Origin: Sceloporus undulatus
Lineage: Eukaryota > Chordata > Lepidosauria > Squamata > Phrynosomatidae
Direction of reading: 5' to 3'
Assembly (NCBI RefSeq): GCF_019175285.1
Contig: NC_056523.1
Coordinates: 180,946,271-181,010,270, forward strand
DNA: 64,000 nucleotides
Part shown: positions 33,359 through 44,240 of the stretch, piece after piece
How positions within the stretch are numbered: the stretch's first letter is position 1
How the letters are laid out: each line of letters opens with the position of its first letter
Notes under the pieces: generated by a model
What the model was told of the DNA's origin: nothing
The model's database searches: none
The model's input: only the letters and a program-made list of their open reading frames with translations
Program-made: the position numbers and the translations under genes

Positions 33359-35235
33359 ACCTTGAAGTCTGAAGAATAGCCAAGGCAACCTGACTCTGCC
33401 CTGGCTGAGCTTTTCCTGAGGGTGGGGGGGGGGGCAACCACTCTCCTCTCTCTGGTTGTCTGAAAACTCTGTGTGCCTCCCAACAGGACTGGTTCCTCTG
33501 TAGCCCCTCGCTCTCAGAGTCAGGGCCAGTGTTTCCAATTTCAGGGGTTTGTCTCGGAAATTGGGATTTTTCAGGGCTGGCACTGGAATAGAGCCAGACA
33601 CGGAAATCACATGGAAAGCACTCAAAAAATCCCCATTTCCGTGTGAAAGTCACGAAATTGGCAACAGGGATTAGATCTGCTCTGTCTACTGTTAGCTCAG
33701 GGGTCAGTTGTACCTCCACAGCACCAAGCTATGCCCCTCAATTTGTAGCTCATTTTACGTTCTCTCTTTGTGAGCAGAAGGTTGTCTTCCTGTTAGAGAT
33801 TTTCTATTACTGAGTCTACTATAGTGACAGCGCTTCAGGGTTTTTTCTTCTTCGTTTGTTTTACGCACAGGAGATGGATAGTATATAGAGCATGTTGTTT
33901 ACACATCACATGGAGGAACAGATAGACACCTACAACTCAGTGCTAATGTGGAAAACAGCATCCATTTGGAGCCATTTCAGGCCTCATCCATCTTGTCTGT
34001 TGCAGAACACAGCCCCCATTAACCTGATTGTTACTGTTTTCAGGCATACATCAGACCGTTGTTAGTGTCCTTTGTTAAGGAGCCATTTATCGGCATACAG
34101 ATGCCATCAAATTATTTAGCAGACTGATGACCTGAATATGTTAGGAATGAGTAATCTTGCTACTTGTAAACAGAACTAACTTCAGTTGCCAATGAAAATT
34201 ATGAATACAGCTTTAAATGTCAAATGCAGTTATGACCTGTTTAGTGTTTCTTTTGGTAGGGGTTATTCCTTTTTTTCTTTTTTTCAGTTTCCTTGCACAG
34301 CGATCTTGATAACAGCTCAGTCACCAAGAAGAACAGCAAAGTACTGTATTAATAGTCATCTGATGTATTGTAACCAATAACAATGAATCATACAGAAGTC
34401 AAAACCCACCCCTTCCAACACACAAGAGTTAAATTAAAAGCACATTGCAGAGAAGAGAGAAAGATCTTGTGTGCTGCTCGTCTGTAGAGAAGGCAACTCA
34501 AGCCTTCCTTCAGTAATTCCCATCACCATCCAGGTAGCTCTCCCCATAAGCTACTTGAGCAGAAGACTGAAGAGACCGGGAGACTTTCCTGTATGTAGGG
34601 TCTTGGCAGCAATATGGAGACCCTTGAACAGGTTCATTTCTCTCCATTCCATATTACCCCTTTGGGGTATATTATGGTCTTCCCTTCTATAAGCTTGTCT
34701 CCTTCCACCATGTAGCCTTCCCAGTTCTGAATCAAATCTACATCAATAGAAGGGCAATTAAATACATCCAGGCTGGCATTAGCTTATCCCTTACCACACA
34801 CCTCATATAACCACGTGCAGTGCTCTCTTGAGAACTATACATACACTACTCCCCATATTTGGCTGTCTTACTTGCCTGCAGGTTTAGCACTGATAATAGA
34901 TGCTACAGAATAGCTTGCCCACCTGCCAGTGCATCTTTGCAGTGAAACCCAATAGCTTACACAATAAAGCATCTTCAGTCATGCAGTTGGAAAGAAGTCA
35001 CCTGTATGCTATTGCCCTGGTGCAGCCAGTCCAGGCTCTTCTCCCTTTTCGTGGGCTGTTTTCAGATAAGGTAACTGCTCCAAGATAATACCAGGGCAGG
35101 CAGGATCCCAACAAGGCATGAGCCACACAATAAGTTAAAAGCAAACATTTTCTTTGACCATTCTAGTAGAGAGATTCCTCTCTGGTCAGAGAGTCTCTGT
35201 TGCTGGAGTGCAGTGTGCCCTCTCTGCCACTCCAC
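33359..35235 (-). other. IGFBP6: IGFBP6 3' flank, probable 3' UTR
   Basis: Downstream of the IGFBP6 stop codon (minus strand) I see no recognised mobile element for more than a kilobase. I found no canonical AATAAA on the minus strand before about 33.7 kb, so the end of the transcript is not placed. Confidence 0.35.
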
Positions 35236-35349
35236 TCAGTCACTGTTAGCAAGCAGACAGAGGGGGTTTGCATCCAGTCCTTCCAACCGACGGCCTCGCT
35301 TATCCACACACCAGCACTGGCCTCTCTTCTGCCCTTTAGATGCCAGACA
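35236..35349 (-). CDS. IGFBP6: IGFBP6 exon 4, end of the thyroglobulin type-1 domain
   Basis: The acceptor 'cctctctacag' on the minus strand is followed by 37 codons and TGA (35236-35238), entering in phase 0. It reads CLASKGQKRGQCWCVDKRG and then RRLEGLDANPLCLLANSD. The CWCV motif and the final cysteine complete the six-cysteine thyroglobulin type-1 fold begun in exon 3. The sequence aligns with mammalian IGFBP6 around CxSSxGQRRGPCWCVD. The C-terminal domain contributes to IGF-II affinity and to other binding in this family. Confidence 0.96.
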   Translation of the reverse strand, partial: CLASKGQKRGQCWCVDKRGRRLEGLDANPLCLLANSD

Positions 35350-36111
35350 CTGTAGAGAGGAAGGACATTAATATGGGGCAGGTAAGAACATCAGTCAATA
35401 GTATACCCTCAGTAGCAGAGTTTTCCTTACTTAATCATAGACTAGTGGATATTATCTTCTTTCATATTAACCAATATATGCTTGCTTAACAGCCGTTCCC
35501 ATTAAATATACCTTTGAAATGGAAGGGTAAAATATGCCTTCCCTTTTAATTGTGGAGTGGGTGCCTTTGTTTAAAACAAAATATGCACTCCATTGCTTGC
35601 TTTGGACAGGGCCACCTCCAGGTCTCACAGTGTGGTAGGGCACATTCAGACATTCATAATTTGCTGAGTCTACAAAGAAAGAACATCCACAGTATTCTTC
35701 AAAGGATGTATCCCTAAGAATCCACAACCAACATTTGTTGTCCAAAGTGGCTGTGGATAGCCCTGCTTTGCTAGTTCTGTACGCTTAACACTATATTCAG
35801 CATTTTCTCTCTAAAAAGAAGTCCTTCCCTGAACTCACTGGCCAGCCCCTGTAAAACCTGTTGGCTTCCCCTTTCAGCAAGACAATTGCCAGATCTGATT
35901 TTCCCACACAACTAGGTGCTTGTATTTTTCCACTCTTGCCCTTCAGCACCTATACATTAGTAGATTTAGATATATGACACAGCATCAAAACCAGCATCTA
36001 TCTCGCCCTTTTACTAGGTGTTCTTGCAAGGAGCCAATGTTGGATGTTCATTCAGTCCATGCAAAAAACTTTACCAGTAGCCAGGGATCATTAATTCCAA
36101 GGCATTAAAAC

Positions 36112-36252
36112 AGAGATGGACAACTTTTCACTTTTTGGATATTATTGGGCTGCAGTTCCTATCATCAACTCATTGTCTGTGATGCATATCATTCATGGAA
36201 TTTGTAGTTCAGCATCATCTGGAGGGCCCCAAGTTGCCCACCCCTGCTTTTA
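36112..36252. mobile_element. hAT-type MITE, diverged
   Basis: 'acagagatggacaactttt' and 'aagttgcccacccctgctt' are the ends of a common amniote hAT-like MITE. Palindromic inner words lie around 'atggaatttgtagttcagca'. It is diverged and has no clear target duplication. Confidence 0.5.
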
Positions 36253-36609
36253 AAAGAAAGCAGCCAGGCAGATAATGAATAAGGAACAGGCCTTCTACAG
36301 CATTACTGCTGTACCTAGGATTGGGTTATCAGCCATGTTGGTGCTGTGATCTTATATCTCACTTAAAGAATGTTATATAAAGGTTTGTATAGAGTTTTTC
36401 ACATATTTTACATTTTAAAACATGGCTATTTTGACTTTTGAAACTGTATTTTAAATTTATATATTTTAAAGCTTTTGTATTGTTTTTAAATTGTATTGTT
36501 TTAAATTTGCTATTCACCGCCTTGAGTCCCTGTAGTGGAAGAATAAATGAATAAAACAATAAGAATATGTATTTCCATGCTCACTCTTACACTGCAGCTG
36601 ATATCACAG

Positions 36610-36832
36610 GTCCAAAACACAATGCAGAAATAATCCAGTTTGAAACTGTTTTAACTGCCCTGGCTCAATGCTAGGGAATTCTGGGAACTGTAGTTTTGTG
36701 CAACATTTAGGCTTCTCCATCAGAGACCTCTGGTGTCACAATAAACTACATTTGCCAGGATTCTCTAGCACTGAGCCAGGGCAGTTAAAGCGGTCTCAAA
36801 CTGGATTTTTTTTCCTGCCGTATGTTTTGGAC
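36610..36832. mobile_element. complete palindromic (foldback) element
   Basis: This is the reference copy for the window. The ends are 'gtccaaaac' and 'gttttggac'. Left-arm words ('aataatccagtttgaaact', 'ttttaactgccctggct') return in reverse on the right ('agccagggcagttaaag', 'gtctcaaactggat'). A 5-bp direct repeat CACAG stands on each side (36605-36609 and 36833-36837) and is a possible target duplication. There is no coding sequence. Confidence 0.8.
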
Positions 36833-36940
36833 CACAGTTGAAAAATCTTCACCTTACCAGCCCAAGGCTGGTTTGTGTTTTCATGGTGGAAGCCAAAGAG
36901 CAATTCCCATTTCCCCTCTGAACAACATTGCTGTCTGTAC

Positions 36941-37060
36941 CTGTTTCCGCCTGTAGAAACCTTTGGTGTCACAGTTGGGGATAAAGATATCTTGACCATC
37001 CAGGTAGAGTGGAGCCTTCAGCTCCTGCATGATGGCTGCCAAATGCATCCGGCAAGGAGC
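36941..37060 (-). CDS. IGFBP6: IGFBP6 exon 3, start of the thyroglobulin type-1 domain
   Basis: An exon of exactly 120 bp, the size usual for IGFBP exon 3. On the minus strand the acceptor is 'gcctcggttgagcag' and the donor 'gtacag', phase 0 at both ends. The peptide is APCRMHLAAIMQELKAPLYL then DGQDIFIPNCDTKGFYRRKQ. The PCR(x)HL start and the P-N-C-D-x-x-G-F-Y-R-(K/R)-(K/R)-Q block are diagnostic of IGFBP thyroglobulin domains, and the wording is closest to IGFBP6. Confidence 0.97.
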
Positions 37061-37193
37061 CTGCTCAACCGAGGCAAGACAGAAGTTAAAGTTAGTGACT
37101 GGCATCAACACTTGTGGAACATATGGAGAAGGGGGATGGAAGCAAAGAGTCCCTCAAGACATGTATTCAATTTGATAATTGAATGTGATAATA

Positions 37194-37422
37194 CAGTTGG
37201 CCCTTCATTTTCGTAGGGGATCTGTTCCGCCCCCACCCCTCCCATGAAAATGGAGACTCGCCTATATTAAAGCCCCATAGGCTTGGATGGGGCGCATGCC
37301 CACAAACACATGTGGGGCATGTGCCGCAGGGGTGCGCCCCATTGAAAATAACGGAGGTCACCCCTCCGTGAATATTGAAGACCCCGGACCTGAGGTCCGC
37401 GAGAAAGGAGGGGCAAGTATTT
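37194..37422. mobile_element. Tc1/mariner-like MITE, GC-rich
   Basis: It begins 'acagttggcccttcattttc' and ends 'gagaaaggaggggcaagta', with TA at both borders. The middle is unusually GC-rich ('gatggggcgcatgcccaca'). It lies between IGFBP6 exons 3 and 2. Confidence 0.5.
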
Positions 37423-37877
37423 CACAATGTGGAAGTCTGGGCCCACTTGTAGAATGAATATCCCTGTCAGAATCACTATATGAAATGAAAACTAGCATGG
37501 AGAGGTGCTCAGGTTCACACCGTCTTTGACATGCTGGCTTTCTAGAGTTTGGGTTTGTGTGTTTTAAACCACATGTTACTAGTTATATGATTCCTTCCCT
37601 GCTTTCTGAACATGTGTGATCCCAGAAAGATTATACCACATACATTTCTGATAGGTTGTAGGAGTTTAAGTAAGCTACGCAGGAAAGAAGGAAGAAAACA
37701 AAGCGAACAGATGAGAGCAACAACATGTGGCAGTTTCCTAGTTCTTTGAGCTCCAGTATCATTACGCAGGAAAGGCTGTGAAAAGTTACTTTTGGACTAC
37801 AACTCCCAGAATTCCCCAGCCAGTATTGGCTGGTTCTGGAAGATATTGTCCAAAAAAATCAATTTCTCCAACCAGGA

Positions 37878-38100
37878 TGGGCTGTTGGTATCTGTTGGGG
37901 TTTGGTTCCAGGGCCCCCCTATGAATACCAGAATCCATGGATGCTCAAGTCCCATTATATACTATGGGGCAGTAAAATGGTGTCCCTTATATAAAATGGC
38001 AAAATCAAAGTTTGTTTTGGGGAATTTTTTGGAATATTTTCAAACCATAGATGGTTGAATCTATGGATGCAGAATCTGTGAATACAGAGGGTCGACTGTA
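37878..38100 (-). mobile_element. pogo/Tigger-like MITE (MER2-like ends)
   Basis: 'ggttccagggccccccta', 'ccatggatgctcaagtccc' and 'tataaaatggcaaaatcaa' are present, and the right end is 'agagggtcgactgta'. It is the same family as the copy at 15000-15227. It ends 82 bp downstream (gene sense) of IGFBP6 exon 2. Confidence 0.8.
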
Positions 38101-38181
38101 TGCCAGTAAGTCATTGGCTGGGAAAAAAAAGCAGATACAGCTCCTATCTTTACCCAAGCAGAAGACTCTCATTCCACATAC

Positions 38182-38321
38182 CGTATCAAGATCCTCTTTG
38201 GCATCACTGTTTAAGGAGAGCTGCTCCATCTGGGCTTTGCCAACCGGGGCCTCTTGTAGTGGATCCTGGCTCTGCAAAGGGAGCGGCTGTGGAGTGAAGT
38301 GATCTGCTCCATGATTCTCAC
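38182..38321 (-). CDS. IGFBP6: IGFBP6 exon 2, variable linker
   Basis: A 140-bp exon on the minus strand. The acceptor is 'gctctccttccag' and the donor 'gtatgt'. It enters in phase 1 and leaves in phase 0, which fits exons 1 and 3 exactly. It encodes (G)ENHGADHFTPQPLPLQSQDP then LQEAPVGKAQMEQLSLNSDA and KEDLDT. IGFBP linkers evolve quickly and carry no fold. The Pro/Gln-rich composition is expected, and the call rests on phase, position and splice sites rather than on similarity. Confidence 0.88.
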
Positions 38322-38734
38322 CTGGAAGGAGAGCACACAGATTTCAGCACTTGAGACACCTTCTAAAAAGACAAGGAAAGGAGGTCAAAGACCACTTCCA
38401 TGACAGCAGCTCCCCAACTCACTGCTGTGAACTAAAGAAGTATTAAAAATTAAGCCAACATCCTGGATACATCTTACGCCTGATGTTATCCATCAAGTTT
38501 CCCATTCTCTTTGGTATGAGAGACACTGTGGGAAATCCATTTACCATGTGGCTCTCTTGTCCAGCACCTTGCTGCCACCTCCCAACATTTGCTACCTAAG
38601 ACATGCATCTCACTTTACTTAATGGAAGGGCCAGGTCTGTTGAGAGAATTTGCAACTACAGCTTCTTGGGGAATGAAAAAGGAATGCACATACACGGGGA
38701 TGCAGAAATTGTCAATATAAATTGGCCACATCTA

Positions 38735-38965
38735 GAATCAGCGTGGTGTAGTGGTTTAAGCTTTGGACTATGACAGTGGAGAGCAGGATTCGAATCCTGG
38801 CTTGGATATGAAACCCACTGGGTGACCTTAGGCAAGTCACCCAGGGAATGGCAATGGCAAACCTCCTCTGAACAAATCTTATCCAGGAAAAAAAAAACAT
38901 GACAAGTTTGCCTTAGGGTTGCCATAAACTGGAAACAACTTGAAGGCACAAAGAAGCAGCAGCAA
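38735..38965 (+). repeat. Sauria-type tRNA SINE
   Basis: The head is 'cagcgtggtgtagtggttta', the B box 'gattcgaatcctggc' and the tail 'aacttgaaggcacaaagaag'. Full length, in IGFBP6 intron 1. Confidence 0.88.
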
Positions 38966-39579
38966 CAGGCTGCTAGCACTTCCTTCTCTCACCCCTAGAG
39001 GGAGCATGGACATTTTGTGATTCCTTGATGCATCACTGATGGCTGGCAGGTGCACAGACACCCCAGACTGGCATTGCCACCTAATCAGAAAGCACACCTT
39101 TGTCTCCAAGTCTTGCGTCCCAGCAAAGGGGAGAGGACCGGACTAGATGTTAGTAAGAATTCTGACTAATGACACCTGCACTAAAAAGGGAAAAGATCTC
39201 CCAGTCCTGCCACAGTGAACCCTCCACCTTTGCTGGAGTTAGGGACACAGCTTCCTGGTGAAAGTGGAGTAATCACAAATAAAAAACACTATTTTTTTAC
39301 CTGAGAGAATACCTCTCTAGGAATCTCTAGGTCCTCCAGGGAATTCTGTGGTCAAGATCGGCCAGAAGTTGACCATGAAATTGCACTGGAGGACCTACAC
39401 ATGCCTAGAAAAGTGTTTCTCTCTAGGAATATCTAGATCCTCCAGCATGATCTTTGGCAGAAGCTGATGACAGAGTCACACTGGAAGACTTAGAGATTTC
39501 TAGAGAGAACATATGAAGCAAATCTGTAAATAATCAAATGTGAAAAAATCAAAGCCACAAATGTGAAGGGCTGACTAAT
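38966..39579. other. IGFBP6: IGFBP6 intron 1, with a possible MITE
   Basis: About 39295-39515 holds related blocks ('ctctctaggaatctctaggt', 'ctctctaggaatatctagat') and a reverse match ('cttagagatttctagagag'). That fits a diverged foldback element, but I cannot fix its ends. Confidence 0.35.
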
Positions 39580-40812
39580 TTCGATAGAGGAAGCACACAG
39601 GTCATACTTGATCCATGATCCTCAGGTCGTACTTGATCCATGGTGACCATGTAGATGAGACTCCAAGACTCCCTGTCCTCTGCTGCTCTGCTCAGTTCCT
39701 GCAAATTCATACCTGTGCCTTTTATAGAGTCCATCCATCTAGCATGCAGCCTTCCTCTCTTTCTGCTTCCCTCCTCTTTCCCTAGCATTATTGTTTTCTC
39801 CAATGAGTCGTGTCTTCTCATGATGTGTCCAAAGTATGCCAGCCAGTTTTGTCATCCTGGCTTCCAGGGAGATTTCTGGCTTGATCTGCTCTAGGTCCCA
39901 TTTGTTTGTCTTTTTTGGCTGTCCAGGGTATCCTCAGCAATCTTTTCCAGCATCACATCTCAAATGAATGGGTTTTCTTTTTATCTTCTTTCTTAACTAT
40001 CCAACTCTCACATCCATACATGGTAACTGGGAGTGCAATGGCTTGAATGATCCTAACTTTTGTGCTAAGTTGTATATCTTTACATTTTAGGATCTTTTCT
40101 AGTTCTTTCATAGCTGCCCTTCCCATTCTTAGTCTTCTTATGATTTCTTAACTCCAATCCCCACTCTGATCAATATTTGATCCAAGATATGAGCACTCTT
40201 TTACTATTTCTATTTCCTCATTGTCTAAGGTGAATTTGTGTAAATTCTCTGTGGTCATTATCTTTGTTTTCTTTATGTTCAATAGTAAGCCTGCCTTTGC
40301 ACTTTCTTCCTTGATCTTCCTTAGTAGTTGCTGTAGGTGCTGTTTTCTGTTAGTGGTATTGTGTCATCAGCATACCTTAGATTGCTGATATTCCTTCCTC
40401 CTATTTTTACTCCTCCTCCTTGAGTGTCCAAGCCTGCTTTTGGTATAATATGTTCTGCATACAAGTTGAACAGGTAGGGTGAAAGGAGGCAGCCTTGTCT
40501 GACCCCTTTGCCAACTGGGAACCATTCTGATTCTCCATATTCTGTTCTGACAGTGGCCTCTTGTCTTGAGTACAGATGCCTCATTAGGACTATCAAATGT
40601 GTTGGCACTCCCAAGTCTTTAAGGGCGTTCCATAGCCTTTTATCATCTATGCAATCAAAGGCTTTGCTATAGTTTATAAAGTACATGCTGATTTTCTTTT
40701 GGAATTGCTTGGTGCACTCCATTAGCCACTGTAGTTTCCCCCATACTCTAATACTATTGTGTTTGCAGAACTGGAATAGTGGGAAGTGACAAACTGCACC
40801 AACGCTGCACAA
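39580..40812 (-). mobile_element. Bov-B (RTE clade) LINE fragment, minus strand
   Basis: Minus-strand frames cover the reverse transcriptase: FINYSKAFDCIDDKRLWNAL, then ATVRTEYGESEWFPVGKGVR, then QGCLLSPYLFNLYAE and the YADD catalytic motif. Farther on comes the C-terminal block MRRHDSLEKTIMLGKEEGSR. The coding frame changes between 40321 and 39821 and contains stops, so it is dead. Bov-B is a LINE known to have spread between squamates and ruminants, and is the likely mobiliser of the SINEs here. It lies in IGFBP6 intron 1. Confidence 0.92.
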
Positions 40813-40861
40813 AGATTATTTGCATGCCTATGGTTGCTTGCATTCAGACAGATGGAGATAA

Positions 40862-41240
40862 GCGTGTCCAAACGAGGGCGACTAAAATGGTGAAGGTTCT
40901 GGAAACCATGCTCTATGAGGAATGACTTAGGGTTCTGGGGATGTTTAGCCTGGAGAAGAGAAAGTTAAGAGGTGATATGATAGCCCTGTTTAAATATTTG
41001 AAGGGATGTCATATTGAGGAGGAAGCAAGCTTGTTTTCTGCTACTCCAGAGAACTGGACCCAGAACAATGGATGCAAGTTACAGGAAAAGAAATTCTACC
41101 TCAACATTAGGAGGAACTTCCTGACAGTAAGGGCTGTTTGACAGTGGAACACACTCCTTTCTCGGAGTGTAGTGGAGTCTCCTTCCTTGCAGGTCTTTAA
41201 ACAGAGGCTCAATGGCCATCTGTCGGGTATGCTTTGATTG
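40862..41240 (+). mobile_element. CR1 LINE 3' fragment
   Basis: It encodes MFSLEKRKLRGDMIALFKYL then KGCHIEEEASLFSATPENWT, followed by the CR1 3' untranslated end cut off at 'tggccatctgtcgggtatgc'. A minus-strand SINE begins at the cut. Confidence 0.88.
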
Positions 41241-41455
41241 GGAGCCAGTAAGTCATTTTTGACTTATGGTGATCCTGAGGCAAACCTATCACAGGGTCTT
41301 CTAGGCAAGATCTGTTCACAGGGGGTTGCCCTTCCTTTCCTCTGAGGGTGAGAGTATGTGACTTACCAAAGGTTACCCAGTGGGTTTCCATGGCCAAGTA
41401 AGAATTTGACCTCTGGACTCCAGAGTCATAGTCTCAAACCATTACACCATGATAC
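41241..41455 (-). repeat. Sauria-type tRNA SINE, minus strand
   Basis: The tail is at the left ('agtcatttttgacttatggt') and the head at the right ('tctcaaaccattacaccatg'). It directly follows the truncated CR1. Confidence 0.8.
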
Positions 41456-41639
41456 ATTACATTGCAAAACATTACACCACGTTAGTTTGGTAAAAGTATA
41501 CTGTTCTTGTCCTCAATGAGCAGTCAAGTGGCTACTAACAGTTTCAAATGGTACCCTTTACCATTTTTTGCATGGCATTCCTTCTACACAGCACTCAAGC
41601 TGCTCTAATTAAATATGGCTCATTCCATAAAGCCACACT

Positions 41640-41945
41640 TTAAATCAGGAGTGCAGAAACTTCCTATGCTTTCATTGTTGGGATGCCAGTGACTAACAAA
41701 TTGGAAGACTACTGACTTGTTTCTTTGAAGATCCAGTATGAGGTTGGTGAAGTTCATTGGTGAATCAGGATTGATAGGGTCAGAAATAAGGACACAGGCA
41801 GAAATCCTGAAGTCCTCCCTCCAGATGTTGAAGTGCAAGTCCCAGCAGCCCTCCTCAATATAACCAGTGGTGAGAAATGCTGGGAGATGCAGACCAACAA
41901 CATCTGAATGGCCACAGAATCCCCACCTCTGCTGTAAAATGATCA
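41640..41945. mobile_element. hAT-type MITE, diverged
   Basis: 'tccagatgttgaagtgcaag' and 'accaacaacatctgaatgg' are the arms of the 'cctccagatgttttggac' MITE family seen at 48665. An outer 'cagaatccccacctctgctg' could be the right end. Confidence 0.4.
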
Positions 41946-41971
41946 AATTAAGTATATGCTACCTTGAGAAC

Positions 41972-42160
41972 CAGCATGATGTAATAGTCTGAGTGCTGGG
42001 CTAGGATTCAGATCCCTACTCTGCCACGGAAACCCACCGGGGTGAGCTTCCGCAAGGCACATTCTCTTAGCCTCAGAGAAAGGCCATGGAAAACCTCCAT
42101 TAAATAAAACACGGTGACAGGATTGCCATTAGTCAGAGTCAACATGTAGATACATAATGA
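41972..42160 (+). repeat. Sauria-type tRNA SINE
   Basis: The head 'ccagcatgatgtaatagtct', B box 'ggattcagatccctac' and tail region 'gattgccattagtcagagtc' are recognisable but diverged. Confidence 0.75.
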
Positions 42161-43109
42161 TGAACAAGTCTATAGCAACCCATGCTGTTTTTTTAAAGAA
42201 GGAGAGATGTTGCTGCTTGTCCAGAAAAAACACACCCATGCATATGTGTGTAACTATATAGGTACATAAAAACCAGATATACTGTACTTCACTATTCTCT
42301 CTTTCAGTGGGGTGCTGTGGAAAGGAATTGCATCCAGTAGCCTGAGTTCTTTGGACAAGAGGTCTTTAGGTGGGCCAAGATCACAGCCAGAATCCTTGGC
42401 CATTGGTTAGGATGGAAGTCCAACAAAATATCTGGCTGAGAACCACAGACATCGAAAAAGGATCAGATAAAAATATACATTTAAAAATACAGAATGGGAA
42501 GCAAATCATGGACATTTCCCAGTGGGTTTTTTTTTAACGATGAACCACTTCTAGCCAAAAGGCTGTTTCAAGCCTTTTAAAGTCACCGTAACATAAAGTT
42601 CCCATTTAAAACAAAACAAAAGCTATCTAATCTTTCCTTACAGTTCCATAATCTTGCCACTTCTTCGATCCGATGGTGGCGTGTGCTCCAGTTCTGGGAG
42701 CCTCACCCAGTTTGTGGTGAGTTGGACTCATTTCTCCCACTATAATTATCCAGTTATGATTGCCCTCAGGGGGGGAATTCAAGGTCTGTCAACAAATTAA
42801 TGTCTGCCCACCACCACCTTGGCATCAAGGATGGGCCAGGAATTTTTGGGTTTCCCACTTTCTATTTGAGACCGAAGGGAGAGGCTCAAAGGCCAGGTTT
42901 CATTAGAAAACTGCTCCCCATTTCTGCTCTTCAGAACACCCAGGTGAAACACATAACTCCTAGATGAGTCCCATCCCTATAAATTTCAACCTTATGCTCA
43001 AAATAAGACTTAAAACACTGTTAGCTCTGTTGCTTCAGCTGGCAGCCATTCCAGCAGACTGTAACAGAGAGATAGAGAGAGAGAAGACATGAGATGCAGG
43101 ACTATCCTG

Positions 43110-43250
43110 CAACTTGCTCCCTGGCAATACCTCTCTCTCAGCCTCAAAGAAAGGCAACAGCAACCCCCTCTTAAACAAATCTTGCCAAGAAAGCCCCTGT
43201 GATAAGGTCACCATCAATTGGGAACAACTTGAAGGCACACAACAGCAGCA
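43110..43250 (+). repeat. Sauria-type SINE, 3' part
   Basis: 'cctctctctcagcctcaaag', 'tcttgccaagaaagcccct' and 'aacttgaaggcacacaacag' form the body and tail without a tRNA head. Confidence 0.75.
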
Positions 43251-43796
43251 TCTCCTCTTTTTAGAGTGCAAGCTTTTTAATTAGCTGCACACAAGCCATT
43301 CTGAATGGCTAAGCTGCTTGATAAAAATGCTAACATGAAGGAGGGTAGCAAAAACCAAATAGAAATGGTCCTTAGTGAAGCAATCACAAATCCAAAGCCA
43401 GACTGGGACCCCTGTTGAAAGCCCATGCATAGCACCTTAGAGACTGCCAAATGCACCTTGGAGTACTCAAGACCTTTCTTTTGGCTCAAGTGTAGATATG
43501 GGCTGAGTCAAGTTTTCTCCCATGAACTTACTCTCTTCCATACAACCCCGCAAGAGGGCACTAGAATTCGCTTTCTTCCAGCTGTCTACTGGGAAAGTAG
43601 TGCCAGTGTCTTCTGCTCAGTGCAGGCTACACATAAGAACCGTTGGCAAAGCCTCAGACCACTCTTGGCTGCTGAAGCTGAAGGAGAAGCAAGAAGGTTG
43701 GACAACTCTTCAAAGCGTTCTTAGTGGACAAAGCACGGATACGTTCCTATGACAAGTTCCCTGGGTCTGATCTGCATTGCAAAAATAATGCATAGT

Positions 43797-44240
43797 TTTT
43801 TTGTGGGTTTTTCAGGCTATGTGGCCATGTTCTAGAAGATTTTCTTCCTGACGTTTCGCCAGCATCTGTGGCTGTCATCTTCAGAGACTGCTTGCCTGGG
43901 AAAAAGTGCGTCTATATATACTGTGTGAGCCTGGGAATGCAGGAGTGATTTGCATGTGTATTGTTCTGTGCTGATGACAGGCCTCAGGCTGGGAGGCTAA
44001 TGCAAAAGAGGATTCATGTCTGCTAAATGGTGATTATTATCTGCTGGGAAAGCCCCTGACTCTGAGTGGTTTCCCATTTGCATTTGTTGAGTCCTTATTT
44101 TGTTTTTATTTTGTAGATGGCTCTGTTCATCCCCAGTTTACTCCACAACAACCACCCGCTTAGGTAGGTCAGGCTAGGTACGAGGGATGTGTCCATCGTG
44201 AATTTCACAGGGGCTTGAATATGGATCACCAACTGTCTGA
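43797..44240 (-). mobile_element. Penelope-like element terminal region with a hammerhead-like core
   Basis: The minus strand carries a TATATATA box region (about 43910-43920) and then the block 43850-43884. In minus sense that block reads CTGAAGA, a hairpin (gcca...tggc), and GAAACGTC. These are the three conserved elements of a hammerhead ribozyme core (CUGANGA, stem II, GAAA, GUC). The following 'ttctagaacatggccacat' is a widespread reptilian repeat end. No coding part is present. The family assignment is inferred from the known presence of hammerheads in Penelope-like elements. Confidence 0.5.

Noticed and set aside
33056-33719. Long overlapping stop-free frames on the minus strand (up to 189 codons)
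   Set aside because: They run through the TG/TA microsatellite and encode mainly His-Thr repeats. No family resemblance or splice structure.
36610-36832. Palindromic element as a microRNA precursor
   Set aside because: It occurs in many copies with full-length arms, typical of a foldback transposon. Nothing singles out one hairpin as a conserved precursor.
40321-40812. Reverse-transcriptase frame as a host or retroviral gene
   Set aside because: The YADD block and flanking words match Bov-B (RTE clade) LINE, the C-terminal Bov-B block follows on the same strand, and there are no LTRs.
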